Shown here: one piece after another, positions 45,514 through 54,952 of the stretch
How the letters are laid out: every line of letters begins with the position of its first letter
Position numbering within the stretch: the first letter of the stretch is position 1
NCBI GenBank assembly: GCA_021295155.1
Contig: JAJTJC010000034.1
Location: forward strand, 186,001 to 250,000
Direction: 5' to 3'
DNA: 64,000 nucleotides
Origin: Flavobacteriaceae bacterium D16
GTDB taxonomy: Bacteria; Bacteroidota; Bacteroidia; Flavobacteriales; Flavobacteriaceae
Made by a program: the position numbers and the translations under genes
Notes under the pieces: model-generated
Told to the model about the DNA's origin: nothing
The model's input: only the letters and a program-made list of their open reading frames with translations
Database searches by the model: none

Positions 45514-46689
45514 ATGAATTATATCCTCTTCGATAGCACTGTACGTGAATCCCTAAAGCCTTTTACCTTCACCCGTCCGGTTGCCGATATCCGCTTTGGT
45601 ATTTTAACGATCCGGGAAAAATGGGAACGCTATTTGGGGCAATCAACCAGTTCCAAAACTGAGGATTACCTTTCCGAAAAATTTCCTTTGGTTGCTGGGG
45701 GCAACAATGTATTTATCAATGGTGCCTGTTTGCCGGATCCTGAACTTGTCAAAAATATTATGGGCCTTAAAAAAGGGGAAGCCCTGCTCAAGTCGGGTGA
45801 GCTGATTGCCTGTGCTACAGGTACGTCCTTGCAACTAACAGCGCCGGAGGAATATGATGCACGAGAATATGAAGGGGAACTTCTTTCCCTGCGCCATACA
45901 TGGGAAATTTTTTCGCGTAATGGTGAGGCTCTGGAAGCCGATTTTGAGTTGCTTACCAAGGGCAGACGGAGCGCTCCAATTTCAGACACCAATAGCGTAA
46001 TCAACCCGGAGCGCATTTTCCTGGAAGAAGGCGCCAAGGTGGAATACAGCATCCTAAATGCCAGTTCGGGCCCCATATATATTGGTAAAGATGCCGAGGT
46101 CATGGAGGGCAATATGATCAGGGGCGGGTTAGCCCTCTGCCACAATGCCGTCATAAAAATGGGAGCCAAGATCTATGGCCCTACCACTGTAGGTCCCTAT
46201 GGGAAGGTATGCGGGGAAGTGAGTAACTCTGTTATTTTTGGTTACTCCAGTAAGGGGCATGATGGATATCTCGGAAATTCTGTACTTGGCGAGTGGTGTA
46301 ATATCGGGGCAGATTCAAACAATTCCAACCTAAAGAACAATTATGCCAAAGTAAGGCTTTGGAACTATGCCTCGGAACGATTCGACCAGACAGGACTTCA
46401 ATTCTGCGGGCTGATGATGGGAGATCACAGTAAAACTGCCATCAATACTATGTTCAATACGGGGACCGTTATTGGCGTAAATGCCAATATTTACGTACCG
46501 GGATTCCCCCGGAACTTTGTCCCCAGTTTTAGCTGGGGAGGAGCATCAGGTTTCAAGGCTTATCTGCCGGAGAAGGCTTTTGAAGCGGCCAAAGTTATGA
46601 TGGCCCGCCGTGATGTAGCGTTTACTGAGGCAGATATGAATATGCTCAAACATGTCTTCGAAATTACCAGAAAGTACCGCAAGTATTAA
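45514..46689 (+). CDS. GlmU-like protein with left-handed beta helix
   Basis: 391 residues. The N-terminal 150 residues start MNYILFDSTVRESLKPFTFT, the mark of the Bacteroidota 'putative sugar nucleotidyltransferase' group, and lack the usual GxGTRM pyrophosphorylase loop. From about 165 there is a hexapeptide-repeat beta helix (GPIYIGKDAEVMEGNMIRGG, LCHNAVIKMGAKIYGPTTVG, SVLGEWCNIGADSNNSNLKN). A GlmU-type acyl- or nucleotidyl-transfer role is inferred, and the missing loop makes nucleotidyltransfer doubtful. It lies between two terminator-bounded units. Confidence 0.82.
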   Translation: MNYILFDSTVRESLKPFTFTRPVADIRFGILTIREKWERYLGQSTSSKTEDYLSEKFPLVAGGNNVFINGACLPDPELVKNIMGLKKGEALLKSGELIACATGTSLQLTAPEEYDAREYEGELLSLRHTWEIFSRNGEALEADFELLTKGRRSAPISDTNSVINPERIFLEEGAKVEYSILNASSGPIYIGKDAEVMEGNMIRGGLALCHNAVIKMGAKIYGPTTVGPYGKVCGEVSNSVIFGYSSKGHDGYLGNSVLGEWCNIGADSNNSNLKNNYAKVRLWNYASERFDQTGLQFCGLMMGDHSKTAINTMFNTGTVIGVNANIYVPGFPRNFVPSFSWGGASGFKAYLPEKAFEAAKVMMARRDVAFTEADMNMLKHVFEITRKYRKY

Positions 46690-46718
46690 CCGAAGGGCCG
46701 GATACGTATTGATTTTCA

Positions 46719-46726
46719 TATCTTTG
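46719..46726 (+). promoter_or_regulatory. Putative -7 element TATCTTTG of mtaB
   Basis: Full TAnnTTTG match 26 bases before the mtaB ATG; the -33 half is not clear. Confidence 0.45.
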
Positions 46727-46752
46727 CAAACCCAGTAATTAGGGTACCATCC

Positions 46753-48081
46753 ATGAGGAAAAAAGTGGCTTTTTACACCTTGGGCTGCAAGCTCAATTTC
46801 TCCGAGACCTCCACAATTGCCAGACATGTAGAGGGAGAGGGTTTTGAACGTGTTGCTTTCAACGAGAAGGCAGACCTTTATGTGATCAACACCTGTTCGG
46901 TTACAGAGAATGCAGACAAACGATTCAAGACCATTGTCCGCCAGGCCCAAAAGGCCAATCCAAAGGCATTTGTTGCAGCCATTGGTTGCTATGCTCAGCT
47001 AAAACCAGAGCAACTTGCCAATGTAGACGGAGTGGATTTAGTTTTGGGAGCTACTGAGAAATTCAAACTGACGGACTACCTGAATGACCTTTCAAAGAAC
47101 GATTTTGGGGAGGTACATTCCTGTGAAATCTCCGAAGCTGACTTCTATGTAGGCAGCTATGCCATAGGAGACAGAACCCGGGCTTTCCTTAAAGTTCAGG
47201 ATGGGTGCGATTATAAATGTACCTACTGTACTATTCCCCTTGCCAGGGGTATTTCACGAAGTGATACCCTTGAAAACGTATTGCATAATGCCCGTGAGAT
47301 ATCTGAGCAGGGCATTAAGGAAATTGTACTCACCGGTGTAAATATTGGTGATTATGGCAAAGGGGAGTTTGGTAATAAACGTCATGAACATACATTCCTC
47401 GACCTTGTAAAGGCCCTGGATGAAGTGCCTGGTATTCACCGGCTTCGAATATCATCCATAGAGCCGAATTTGTTAAAGGATGAAACCATAGATTTTGTAG
47501 CAGGCAGCAAAACCTTTGTACCTCATTTTCATATCCCGCTTCAAAGTGGCAGTGACAAAATACTGAGGGCAATGAAGCGACGCTATAAGCGCGAACTTTA
47601 CACAAACAGGGTAGCCCAGATTAAATCGCTGATGCCACAGGCTTGTATAGGGGTGGATGTTATCGTGGGCTTTCCTGGTGAAACCGATGAGGATTTCCTG
47701 GAGACCTACCATTATCTTAATGAACTGGATATTTCCTACCTGCATGTGTTTACTTACTCCGAACGCGACAATACACTTGCAGCCTCTATGGAGGAGGCTA
47801 TTCCACTTAAGGTTAGGCAAAAGCGAAGCAAAATGTTACGCGCCTTATCCGTTAAGAAGCGGCGTGCTTTTTATGAAACCCAGCTGGGGACTATTCATAC
47901 GGTCTTGTTCGAAGGTGAGAACAAAGCGGGCTACATCCATGGATTTACAGAGAATTATGTAAAGGTCCGGGTGCCCTGGAAACCAGCCTTGGTAAACACG
48001 CTTCATGAGGTTCGCTTAAAGGAGATTGATGAAGAAGGTATGGTGCGGTTGGAATTTATTCAGGAAACCGTATTGACATAA
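46753..48081 (+). CDS. mtaB: tRNA t6A37 methylthiotransferase MtaB
   Basis: 442 residues. The N-terminal UPF0004 domain supplies three Cys (YTLGCKLNFSET, NTCSVTENADKR, AAIGCYAQLKPE), the radical-SAM domain has CDYKCTYC (about 154-161) and the C-terminal TRAM domain spans about 375-440. Together these are the two iron-sulfur clusters of a methylthiotransferase; the pattern matches MtaB, which makes ms2t6A at tRNA position 37. The GlmU-like gene lies 63 bases upstream and a hairpin closes the end. MiaB has a different specificity, but the KxxFKTIVRQ segment favours MtaB. Confidence 0.93.
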   Translation: MRKKVAFYTLGCKLNFSETSTIARHVEGEGFERVAFNEKADLYVINTCSVTENADKRFKTIVRQAQKANPKAFVAAIGCYAQLKPEQLANVDGVDLVLGATEKFKLTDYLNDLSKNDFGEVHSCEISEADFYVGSYAIGDRTRAFLKVQDGCDYKCTYCTIPLARGISRSDTLENVLHNAREISEQGIKEIVLTGVNIGDYGKGEFGNKRHEHTFLDLVKALDEVPGIHRLRISSIEPNLLKDETIDFVAGSKTFVPHFHIPLQSGSDKILRAMKRRYKRELYTNRVAQIKSLMPQACIGVDVIVGFPGETDEDFLETYHYLNELDISYLHVFTYSERDNTLAASMEEAIPLKVRQKRSKMLRALSVKKRRAFYETQLGTIHTVLFEGENKAGYIHGFTENYVKVRVPWKPALVNTLHEVRLKEIDEEGMVRLEFIQETVLT

Positions 48082-48103
48082 AAAAACCTCTCAAAATGAG
48101 AGG
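48081..48103 (-). terminator. Terminator of the GNAT gene
   Basis: Stem CCTCTCA / TGAGAGG with loop AAA. The A tract at 48081-48086 becomes a T tract on the minus strand, so it ends the gene from 48421; it may also cap the mtaB transcript. Confidence 0.85.
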
Positions 48104-48127
48104 CTAGTATTCTGTAGTCTTATTGTC

Positions 48128-48421
48128 TTAAATCCGAATTCCAACAGGAAGCATTTCTTTATACTGCCTGTTTTTTCTCAAGAACCCTGCAATTTGAGGA
48201 CTGGTCGGAACCACTCTCAAGTTTTGTTCCTGTATGTGGTGCAGGACGGACTTAATAAAATCCTCTTTAAAACCGTTGTTTTGAATTTCCTCAGGAATAA
48301 CCAGTTTAGTTAAGAAAATCTTACGTTCTTGGGAAGAGTATTCAATCTTGGCCAGATGACCGTCGACCTTAGTTTCAAACTGACGCAGGAAACTATTGTC
48401 TTTAATTGCTACTTCACTCAT
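48128..48421 (-). CDS. Small GNAT-family N-acetyltransferase (YjdJ-like)
   Basis: 97 residues from the ATG at 48421; an upstream in-frame ATG at 48451 is possible but adds a lysine-rich stretch without a fold. The central LTKLVIPEEIQNNGFKEDFI, SVLHHIQEQNLRVVPTSPQI AGFLRKN pattern is the short GNAT fold (YjdJ/Gcn5-related) with the acetyl-CoA loop reduced to ENNGF-type turns. It ends with LPVGIRI. These proteins acetylate small substrates, none known here. It is monocistronic. Confidence 0.75.
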   Translation of the reverse strand: MSEVAIKDNSFLRQFETKVDGHLAKIEYSSQERKIFLTKLVIPEEIQNNGFKEDFIKSVLHHIQEQNLRVVPTSPQIAGFLRKNRQYKEMLPVGIRI

Positions 48422-48595
48422 ATAGTTTGATTTAATTTGGTTTTTAGACAAAAAAATTACGATCTCGTTCTATCGTAATTTCCCAAATTGTTAGCCTAAG
48501 GTTAAATTTAAAAGGAGATGGGGATTCTTTACATTTATAGCACAAAACTAACCAAAAAAATGCTAATTTCCTAGTTTTAAATCACTTTAGGCCAA

Positions 48596-49258
48596 ATGCC
48601 TTCAAGCAGGATTCACGTTTATTTCATGCCGGGACTCGCGGCAAGCTCCAGGATCTTTGAATTTATTGAACTTCCATCTGAAACTTTTGAGATTCATTAT
48701 CTGGAGTGGTTTCTCCCTGACCACGGGATGTCTTTTGAGGCCTATGCCAGAAAGATGGTTGCACAGATAGAACATGACAAGTCCGTTTTGATTGGGGTTT
48801 CATTTGGCGGCATGCTGGTGCAGGAAATGGCCAAATTTATTTCTCCCCGCAAAATAATTATCATCTCCAGCATAAAACAAAAGTCGGAATTGCCGAAACG
48901 GCTTTTGTTTGCCAAGTACACAAAAGTCCATCGGCTACTTCCCACGGGTTTGGTAAATAATGTGGAATTGCTTGCCAAGTATGCATTTGGAGAAACGGTT
49001 AACAAGCGACTCTCTTTATACGAACAATATCTGTCTTTGCGCGATAAATACTATTTGGATTGGTCCATAGATAAGATTGTCCATTGGGAGCAAAATACCT
49101 ATCATCCGGATCTTGTTCATATACACGGAGACAAGGATGCTGTCTTTCCCGTGGGTCCAATTTCTGACTACATTCCTGTCAAAGGAGGTACCCATACCAT
49201 GATCCTGCATCGATTTAAATGGTTTAATGAACGATTGCCCACAATTATTTTGGAATAA
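48596..49258 (+). CDS. Alpha/beta hydrolase
   Basis: 220 residues. The nucleophile elbow is LIGVSFGGMLVQEM with Ser about residue 70, the acid is Asp in HIHGDKDAVFP (about 177) and the His is in GGTHTMILH (about 199), so a full triad is visible. The N-terminus HVYFMPGLAASSRIFEFIEL holds the oxyanion strand. The small size and lack of a signal peptide point to a cytoplasmic esterase or thioesterase of unknown substrate. It is followed by the transglycosylase gene 42 bases later. Confidence 0.85.
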   Translation: MPSSRIHVYFMPGLAASSRIFEFIELPSETFEIHYLEWFLPDHGMSFEAYARKMVAQIEHDKSVLIGVSFGGMLVQEMAKFISPRKIIIISSIKQKSELPKRLLFAKYTKVHRLLPTGLVNNVELLAKYAFGETVNKRLSLYEQYLSLRDKYYLDWSIDKIVHWEQNTYHPDLVHIHGDKDAVFPVGPISDYIPVKGGTHTMILHRFKWFNERLPTIILE

Positions 49259-49300
49259 AGAGGTTGTATTATATACCTTTAACAGGGTAAACCGTATGTC

Positions 49301-50257
49301 ATGAGAGTTATAAAGCAGATTTTGATGCTATTGGGGGTGGTATTTGTCATTTCTTCCCTGGTATTTGCTGTACAGCAAAATGAGGTAGCATCTATGAGTG
49401 GTCCCCAGTCAGGGGAAAATGAAGAGGCAAAGAATGTGGCCGAAGAATATACGATCTCTGCGATCGATATTCCGCAGAATTTGAATTTTGCAGGTGAGGC
49501 TGTTCCACAGGATGATCCTGAGATAATGGAGCGGATAGACCGGGAGTTTCTGGTAAATACCTATTGGCAATCCAATGCGGTACTTTTGATGAAGCGCGCC
49601 CACAAGTACTTCCCAATAATTGAACCCATACTTGAAAAGAATGGCGTCCCGGATGATTTCAAATACCTGGCAGTTGCGGAGAGTGGTTTGCAAAATGTAG
49701 TTTCTCCCGCCGGGGCTAGTGGTTTCTGGCAAATCATGAAGGCCACAGGCAGAGAATATGGACTTGAAGTTAATTCAAACGTTGACGAGCGCTATCACCT
49801 GACTAAATCTACAGAGGTAGCCTGCCGTTACCTGAAAAAATCCAAGGAAGCTTATGGCAGCTGGACGCTGGCAGCAGCTTCATACAACGCCGGACCCGCC
49901 GCTATCAAAAAATACATGAATATTCAACAGGTAGGTGATTATTACGATTTGCTACTGGGCCAGGAAACCGGCCGATATGTATTCCGCATCCTTGCCATTA
50001 AGGAAATCCTTTCAAACCCGGAGAAATACGGATACGTACTGGAAGAAGAAGACCTTTATGAGGGAATCCCCACCTTTAATGTTGAAGTAGATACTGCGGT
50101 AACCAATTTTGCCGACTTTGCCGGAGACTATGGGATTAACTATAAAATTCTGAAAAGGCATAATCCATGGTTGCGCCAGCCACACCTGAACAATGCTTCG
50201 CGCAAGAAGTATTCTATTGAAATTCCCAACAAGGGATTTTACAGAATGAGCAAGTAA
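49301..50257 (+). CDS. Lytic transglycosylase (SLT domain, MltD-like)
   Basis: 318 residues with an N-terminal membrane or signal helix (VIKQILMLLGVVFVISSLVF). The SLT domain holds the catalytic Glu in YLAVAESGLQNVVSPAGASG (about 125-144) with FWQIMKATGREYGL and AAASYNAGPAAIKKYM, the full family signature. It cleaves peptidoglycan between MurNAc and GlcNAc. The C-terminal 70 residues (PTFNVEVDTAVTNFADFAGD onward) resemble one LysM-like or amylase-binding module. Flavobacteria use such enzymes for wall turnover. Confidence 0.9.
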   Translation: MRVIKQILMLLGVVFVISSLVFAVQQNEVASMSGPQSGENEEAKNVAEEYTISAIDIPQNLNFAGEAVPQDDPEIMERIDREFLVNTYWQSNAVLLMKRAHKYFPIIEPILEKNGVPDDFKYLAVAESGLQNVVSPAGASGFWQIMKATGREYGLEVNSNVDERYHLTKSTEVACRYLKKSKEAYGSWTLAAASYNAGPAAIKKYMNIQQVGDYYDLLLGQETGRYVFRILAIKEILSNPEKYGYVLEEEDLYEGIPTFNVEVDTAVTNFADFAGDYGINYKILKRHNPWLRQPHLNNASRKKYSIEIPNKGFYRMSK

Positions 50258-50272
50258 TCTCAGTTAGTAACC

Positions 50273-50788
50273 TCAGATGCGCTTCATTTGTTGTTGCATC
50301 ATTTTGATTTGCTCCGTAAGCATGTTGTTTTTGTCGAGCTTCTTGGCTTCCTGCAATAAAGTGGTTGCCTCTCTTTTTCTTCTTTTCTGAAGGGCAATTC
50401 CTGCAAGGCTTAGTTTGGCCATGGCTACATCATAGTCCATATTCAGCCCCAATTTCAATGCTTTCTTGAAGTATTTTTCTGCCTGGGTAAGGTTTTTCTG
50501 TGAGTATATTATACCGTGCAGGTAGTTGTAGTACCCTTGCTGCTTAGGGGTTAGGGCTGCTTCAGGATTTTTGATTCTAGTTAACCACCTTTCAGTACCT
50601 TCCAGATCTTGCTTGCGCATTCTTAGGAATGCCAACAAAATAATTTCATTTCTGAAATAGAAGAAAATGAAGACTAAAGACAACAAAATCAGGACTATTC
50701 CATTGCCAATAAAACCTTCATAGAATTGATAGCCAGCATAAGCAATTATAAGAAAGGTGATAACCAGCTTTATATTTTTGTTAAACAT
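50273..50788 (-). CDS. Hypothetical membrane protein with TPR-like helices
   Basis: 171 residues. Two membrane helices (about 7-21 and 27-46) are followed by a helical region with RWLTRIKNPEAALTPKQQGY, KYFKKALKLGLNMDYDVAMA and LSLAGIALQKRRKREATTLL, which read as degenerate TPR repeats. The KALKLG and KKLDKNN steps support this. The function is unknown. It starts 7 bases after the DUF6263 gene, so the two are one operon. Confidence 0.72.
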   Translation of the reverse strand: MFNKNIKLVITFLIIAYAGYQFYEGFIGNGIVLILLSLVFIFFYFRNEIILLAFLRMRKQDLEGTERWLTRIKNPEAALTPKQQGYYNYLHGIIYSQKNLTQAEKYFKKALKLGLNMDYDVAMAKLSLAGIALQKRRKREATTLLQEAKKLDKNNMLTEQIKMMQQQMKRI

Positions 50789-50795
50789 AGGTAGT

Positions 50796-51677
50796 TTATT
50801 GAATTAATTCGTAAGTGGTAACCGATTGAATTTTTGTTGGAATTTCTGCATTTCCCAATTGTGCCATAATAGTGACTCCTTGTGAAGAGCCTTCAACTTT
50901 CATAGAAACAATAAATCCGGAAAGCAAATCTGTTTCTATCCAGGTAGATTGTGAACCATCTAATTTCATGGTGGAAACCGGTTCGGATATATCCATACTA
51001 ATTTCTGCTTCTCCCTTGATGGTTGCAGAGCTGTCAGAAACGGCTTCCAGCAACCAGGAATTCCTTGCCGATAGTTTTCCCTGATATTCGTTTTTCCAAA
51101 TCTCACCCACACTAACCGGTTTGCTGGGATAGATAAATGTCATTTGCTCATAGCTGTTTGATAAGGCTTCAGAACCAAATTCCTGTTCCAGGGATTTCTT
51201 CATCATATTAAGAGTAAACTCATCGGAAATCCCAGATGCCCCAGACATCTTGGCTACCAGGCTATCACCACCGGTAACCTCAAGTATGTCGCCATTTTTA
51301 CTAAGAATCATATGCACGGGTTCGTTGAGCAGGCTATTAAACACCTTCGATTGTAGGTCCCCTTCCTTAACCTCCCTGGCGTTAACATTCATCAGTTCAC
51401 CCTGTATACTCGAAGTCATCACCAGGTTTAAGTCCCTGAAAAACAAGTCAACTTCAAAAGTGCTATCCCGTTCTTTGATTACATGAAATTCCAGTAATCC
51501 GGATATCTCATTAGTCAATTCATGCACAGCACCATCCATTTCCTGGAATATCATCTGCCGGGCCTGCTGCCTAATCTTGTACACCTCACCTTCCCTGAGG
51601 TTATACTGTAAATTTGTCTGTGAAACCACCGCTGTGGAGAGCAGTAGAAAGGAGACAAAAATCAATACACTTTTCAT
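50796..51677 (-). CDS. DUF6263 family secreted protein
   Basis: 293 residues with a signal peptide (MKSVLIFVSFLLLSTAVVSQ). The mature chain starts NLQYNLREGEVYKIRQQARQ and continues with beta-rich stretches (GLLEFHVIKERDSTFEVDLF, NEPVHMILSKNGDILEVTGG, KPVSVGEIWKNEYQGKLS), the DUF6263 pattern of Bacteroidota. No catalytic residues are apparent. It is the first gene of a two-gene operon with the TPR-like membrane protein. Confidence 0.82.
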   Translation of the reverse strand: MKSVLIFVSFLLLSTAVVSQTNLQYNLREGEVYKIRQQARQMIFQEMDGAVHELTNEISGLLEFHVIKERDSTFEVDLFFRDLNLVMTSSIQGELMNVNAREVKEGDLQSKVFNSLLNEPVHMILSKNGDILEVTGGDSLVAKMSGASGISDEFTLNMMKKSLEQEFGSEALSNSYEQMTFIYPSKPVSVGEIWKNEYQGKLSARNSWLLEAVSDSSATIKGEAEISMDISEPVSTMKLDGSQSTWIETDLLSGFIVSMKVEGSSQGVTIMAQLGNAEIPTKIQSVTTYELIQ

Positions 51678-51746
51678 TACTACGTGGGGGGTTTCGAATT
51701 ATCTGCAAAAGTAGTAAATCTATCCCGAATAATTTTAGGATTCGAT

Positions 51747-51776
51747 TTGGCAAAGCAAAAACTCTTTGTATATTTG
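51747..51776 (+). promoter_or_regulatory. Promoter of rpmH (TTG-N19-TATATTTG)
   Basis: TTG at 51747-51749 and TATATTTG at 51769-51776 with a 19-base spacer, a full match to the phylum consensus, 60 bases before the ATG. Confidence 0.87.
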
Positions 51777-51836
51777 CGCCCAGAATTTTGCATGGTCAAT
51801 TAGGGTGTTTTGAACATCCGGTATTAATCTTCAATT

Positions 51837-51995
51837 ATGAAAAGAACATTTCAACCTTCCAAAAGGAAGAGAAAAAACAAGCACGGTTTCAGAGAGCGAA
51901 TGTCTTCTGCAAACGGAAGGAAAGTGTTGGCCAGGAGAAGGGCTAAGGGAAGGAAAAAATTAAGCGTTTCCTCAGAGCCGAGACACAAAAAATAA
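51837..51995 (+). CDS. rpmH: 50S ribosomal protein L34
   Basis: 52 residues: [20 protein letters not shown] is the invariant L34 start, followed by [20 protein letters not shown] and a short tail ([12 protein letters not shown]). The protein is extremely basic and binds 23S rRNA. It stands alone, without dnaA or rnpA, between a consensus promoter and a strong terminator. The stop TAA is at 51993-51995. Confidence 0.98.
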   Translation: MKRTFQPSKRKRKNKHGFRERMSSANGRKVLARRRAKGRKKLSVSSEPRHKK

Positions 51996-52019
51996 TGATC
52001 ATATTCCAGAATATTGATA

Positions 52020-52054
52020 AAGGTGTTACTTTTCAACAGTAACACCTTTTTTTT
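52020..52054 (+). terminator. Intrinsic terminator after rpmH
   Basis: Stem AAGGTGTTACT / AGTAACACCTT (11 bp), loop TTTCAAC, then an eight-base T tract. Confidence 0.95.
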
Positions 52055-52081
52055 ATATATACCTAATACCGCCTAAAAAAG

Positions 52082-54934
52082 ATGCCAAAAAGAAAAGACC
52101 TGAATTCTATCCTGATCATCGGATCAGGCCCAATTATTATCGGACAAGCATGCGAATTTGATTACTCGGGATCCCAGGCCCTGCGCTCCCTCAGGGAAGA
52201 TGGGATTGAAACGATTCTGATCAACAGCAATCCAGCTACGATCATGACCGATCCTTCCATGGCAGATCATATTTACTTATTGCCACTTAATACCAAGTCG
52301 ATAATAAAAATCCTAAAAAAGCACCCAAATATAGATGCCGTGCTTCCTACAATGGGCGGACAGACGGCCTTAAACCTTTGCATTGAGGCGGATGAAAAAG
52401 GTATTTGGGAAGATTTTGGTGTAGAAATTATTGGAGTTGATATAGATGCCATCAATATTACTGAGGATAGGGAAAAGTTTCGAGAACTGATGCTAAAAAT
52501 TGGTATCGGCATGCCTCCACAGGCTTCAGCTACTTCTTTTCTTAAAGGGAAGGAGATCGCCCAGGAATTTGGTTTCCCGTTGGTTATACGGGCTTCTTAT
52601 ACACTTGGTGGTGCCGGGGCATCTATTGTGCACGATCCGAAGGATTTTGATGAATTACTAAGCCGTGGACTGGAAGTATCCCCAATCCACGAGGTTATGA
52701 TAGACAAAGCCCTCATGGGGTGGAAGGAGTATGAGCTAGAGTTACTACGGGATAAGAATGACAATGTGGTCATTATTTGTACCATTGAGAATATGGATCC
52801 GATGGGAATCCACACCGGTGATTCTATTACGGTGGCCCCTGCCATGACCCTATCTGATACCACCTTCCAGCGCATGCGGGATATGGCTATTCATATGATG
52901 AGGAGTATAGGGGAATTTGCCGGTGGTTGTAATGTGCAGTTTGCCGTTAGCCCGGATGAGAATGAAGATATTATTGCCATTGAAATCAACCCCAGGGTAT
53001 CCCGTTCTTCTGCTCTTGCTTCAAAAGCCACGGGATATCCCATCGCAAAAGTTGCCTCCAAGCTGGCGATAGGTTATTCCCTGGATGAACTTGAGAACCA
53101 GATAACCAAGTCTACATCGGCCCTATTTGAACCTACCCTCGATTATGTAATCGTAAAAATACCAAGATGGAATTTCGACAAGTTTGAAGGATCTGATAGG
53201 ACGCTCGGATTACAAATGAAATCTGTTGGCGAGGTAATGGGTATTGGACGTTCCTTCCAGGAAGCCCTGCACAAGGCCACCCAGTCACTTGAAATCAAAC
53301 GCAATGGCCTGGGAGCAGACGGGAAAGGATATTCGGATTATGATACCATCATCAACAAACTTACCTATGCCAGCTGGGACCGGGTATTTGTGATTTATGA
53401 TGCGATCCAACTTGGAATTCCATTAAGTCGGATTCACGAGATTACCAAAATCGATATGTGGTTCCTTAAGCAATATGAGGAATTGCATTACCTGGAACAG
53501 GAGATTACCAAGTATTCTGTAGAGACGGTTACCAAAGAATTATTGCTGGAGGCCAAGCAAAAGGGTTTTGCGGACAGGCAAATTGCCTATATGCTGGATT
53601 GTTATGAAAGTGAGGTGCATACTAAGCGCACCAATTTCGGGATTAATCGGGTTTACAAGCTGGTAGATACCTGCGCGGCTGAGTTTAAGGCGATGACTCC
53701 TTATTACTATTCCACTTTTGAAGAAGAGGTGGAAACACCAGATGGGAAGCGCTATGTGGCCAATGACAGTGAAGTTACAGACCGAAAGAAAATCGTAGTA
53801 CTGGGTTCCGGACCGAATCGTATCGGACAGGGCATAGAATTTGATTATTGTTGTGTTCATGGGGTGCTGGCTGCAGCTGAATGTGGCTACGAAACTATAA
53901 TGATCAACTGTAACCCCGAGACGGTATCTACGGATTTTGACACCGCAGACAAGCTATATTTTGAGCCCGTTTTCTGGGAGCATATTTATGATATAATCCG
54001 GCATGAAAAACCGGAAGGGGTGATTGTGCAATTAGGTGGCCAGACAGCACTAAAACTGGCGGAAAAGCTGGATCGATATGGGATCAATATTATCGGAACC
54101 AGTTTTGAATCCCTTGACCTTGCCGAAGATCGCGGAAGTTTTTCTCAATTACTTAAAGAGAATGACATCCCATACCCACAATTTGGAGTTGCCGAAACTG
54201 CAGATGAGGCTCTGGCCCTAGCCGATGAATTGAATTTCCCCTTACTGGTTCGGCCCTCTTATGTGCTTGGTGGACAGGGTATGAAGATTGTGATCAACAA
54301 GGAAGAACTGGAGGAACATGTAGTAGGATTGCTCAGGAAGATACCAAACAACAAACTACTGCTGGATCACTATCTGGACGGTGCTATTGAGGCGGAAGCC
54401 GATGCTATTTGTGATGGTGAACATGTACAGATCATCGGGATCATGGAACATATAGAACCTTGTGGAATTCATTCGGGTGACTCCAATGCTACTTTGCCTC
54501 CGTTTAATCTGGGAGAATTTGTGATGCAGCAAATCAAGGATCACACCAAGAAGATCGCATTGGCTTTAAACACAGTTGGACTTATCAATATCCAATTCGC
54601 CATCAAGGATGATATGGTTTATATCATTGAAGCAAATCCGAGGGCCTCGCGTACCGTACCGTTTATTGCCAAGGCCTATGGCGAGCCTTACGTTAACTAT
54701 GCGACCAAGGTTATGTTAGGCCATAATAAGATCAGTGATTTCGAATTCAATCCAAAACTGGAAGGCTTTGCTATCAAACAACCGGTATTCTCGTTTAATA
54801 AATTCCCGAACGTGAACAAAAACCTCGGACCCGAAATGAAGAGTACAGGCGAGAGCATCCTTTTCATTGATAGTTTAAAGGATGATGAATTTTACGACCT
54901 GTATACCAGAAGGAAAATGTACCTGAGTAAATAG
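52082..54934 (+). CDS. carB: Carbamoyl-phosphate synthase large subunit, lacking the MGS domain
   Basis: 950 residues. Both ATP-grasp halves are present: the N half (about 1-400) with IGSGPIIIGQACEFDYSG, LINSNPATIMTDPSMAD and AIEINPRVSRSSALASKATG, the middle oligomerisation domain, and the C half (about 555-925) with LGSGPNRIGQGIEFDYCCVH, INCNPETVSTDFD and IEANPRASRTVPFIAKAYGE. It makes carbamoyl phosphate for pyrimidine and arginine synthesis from bicarbonate, ATP and ammonia from CarA. The chain ends just after MKSTGESILFIDSLKDD, so the about 130-residue allosteric MGS domain of E. coli CarB is absent. carA is not in the window. Confidence 0.97.
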   Translation: MPKRKDLNSILIIGSGPIIIGQACEFDYSGSQALRSLREDGIETILINSNPATIMTDPSMADHIYLLPLNTKSIIKILKKHPNIDAVLPTMGGQTALNLCIEADEKGIWEDFGVEIIGVDIDAINITEDREKFRELMLKIGIGMPPQASATSFLKGKEIAQEFGFPLVIRASYTLGGAGASIVHDPKDFDELLSRGLEVSPIHEVMIDKALMGWKEYELELLRDKNDNVVIICTIENMDPMGIHTGDSITVAPAMTLSDTTFQRMRDMAIHMMRSIGEFAGGCNVQFAVSPDENEDIIAIEINPRVSRSSALASKATGYPIAKVASKLAIGYSLDELENQITKSTSALFEPTLDYVIVKIPRWNFDKFEGSDRTLGLQMKSVGEVMGIGRSFQEALHKATQSLEIKRNGLGADGKGYSDYDTIINKLTYASWDRVFVIYDAIQLGIPLSRIHEITKIDMWFLKQYEELHYLEQEITKYSVETVTKELLLEAKQKGFADRQIAYMLDCYESEVHTKRTNFGINRVYKLVDTCAAEFKAMTPYYYSTFEEEVETPDGKRYVANDSEVTDRKKIVVLGSGPNRIGQGIEFDYCCVHGVLAAAECGYETIMINCNPETVSTDFDTADKLYFEPVFWEHIYDIIRHEKPEGVIVQLGGQTALKLAEKLDRYGINIIGTSFESLDLAEDRGSFSQLLKENDIPYPQFGVAETADEALALADELNFPLLVRPSYVLGGQGMKIVINKEELEEHVVGLLRKIPNNKLLLDHYLDGAIEAEADAICDGEHVQIIGIMEHIEPCGIHSGDSNATLPPFNLGEFVMQQIKDHTKKIALALNTVGLINIQFAIKDDMVYIIEANPRASRTVPFIAKAYGEPYVNYATKVMLGHNKISDFEFNPKLEGFAIKQPVFSFNKFPNVNKNLGPEMKSTGESILFIDSLKDDEFYDLYTRRKMYLSK

Positions 54935-54952
54935 GGCATAACAATACCGACT

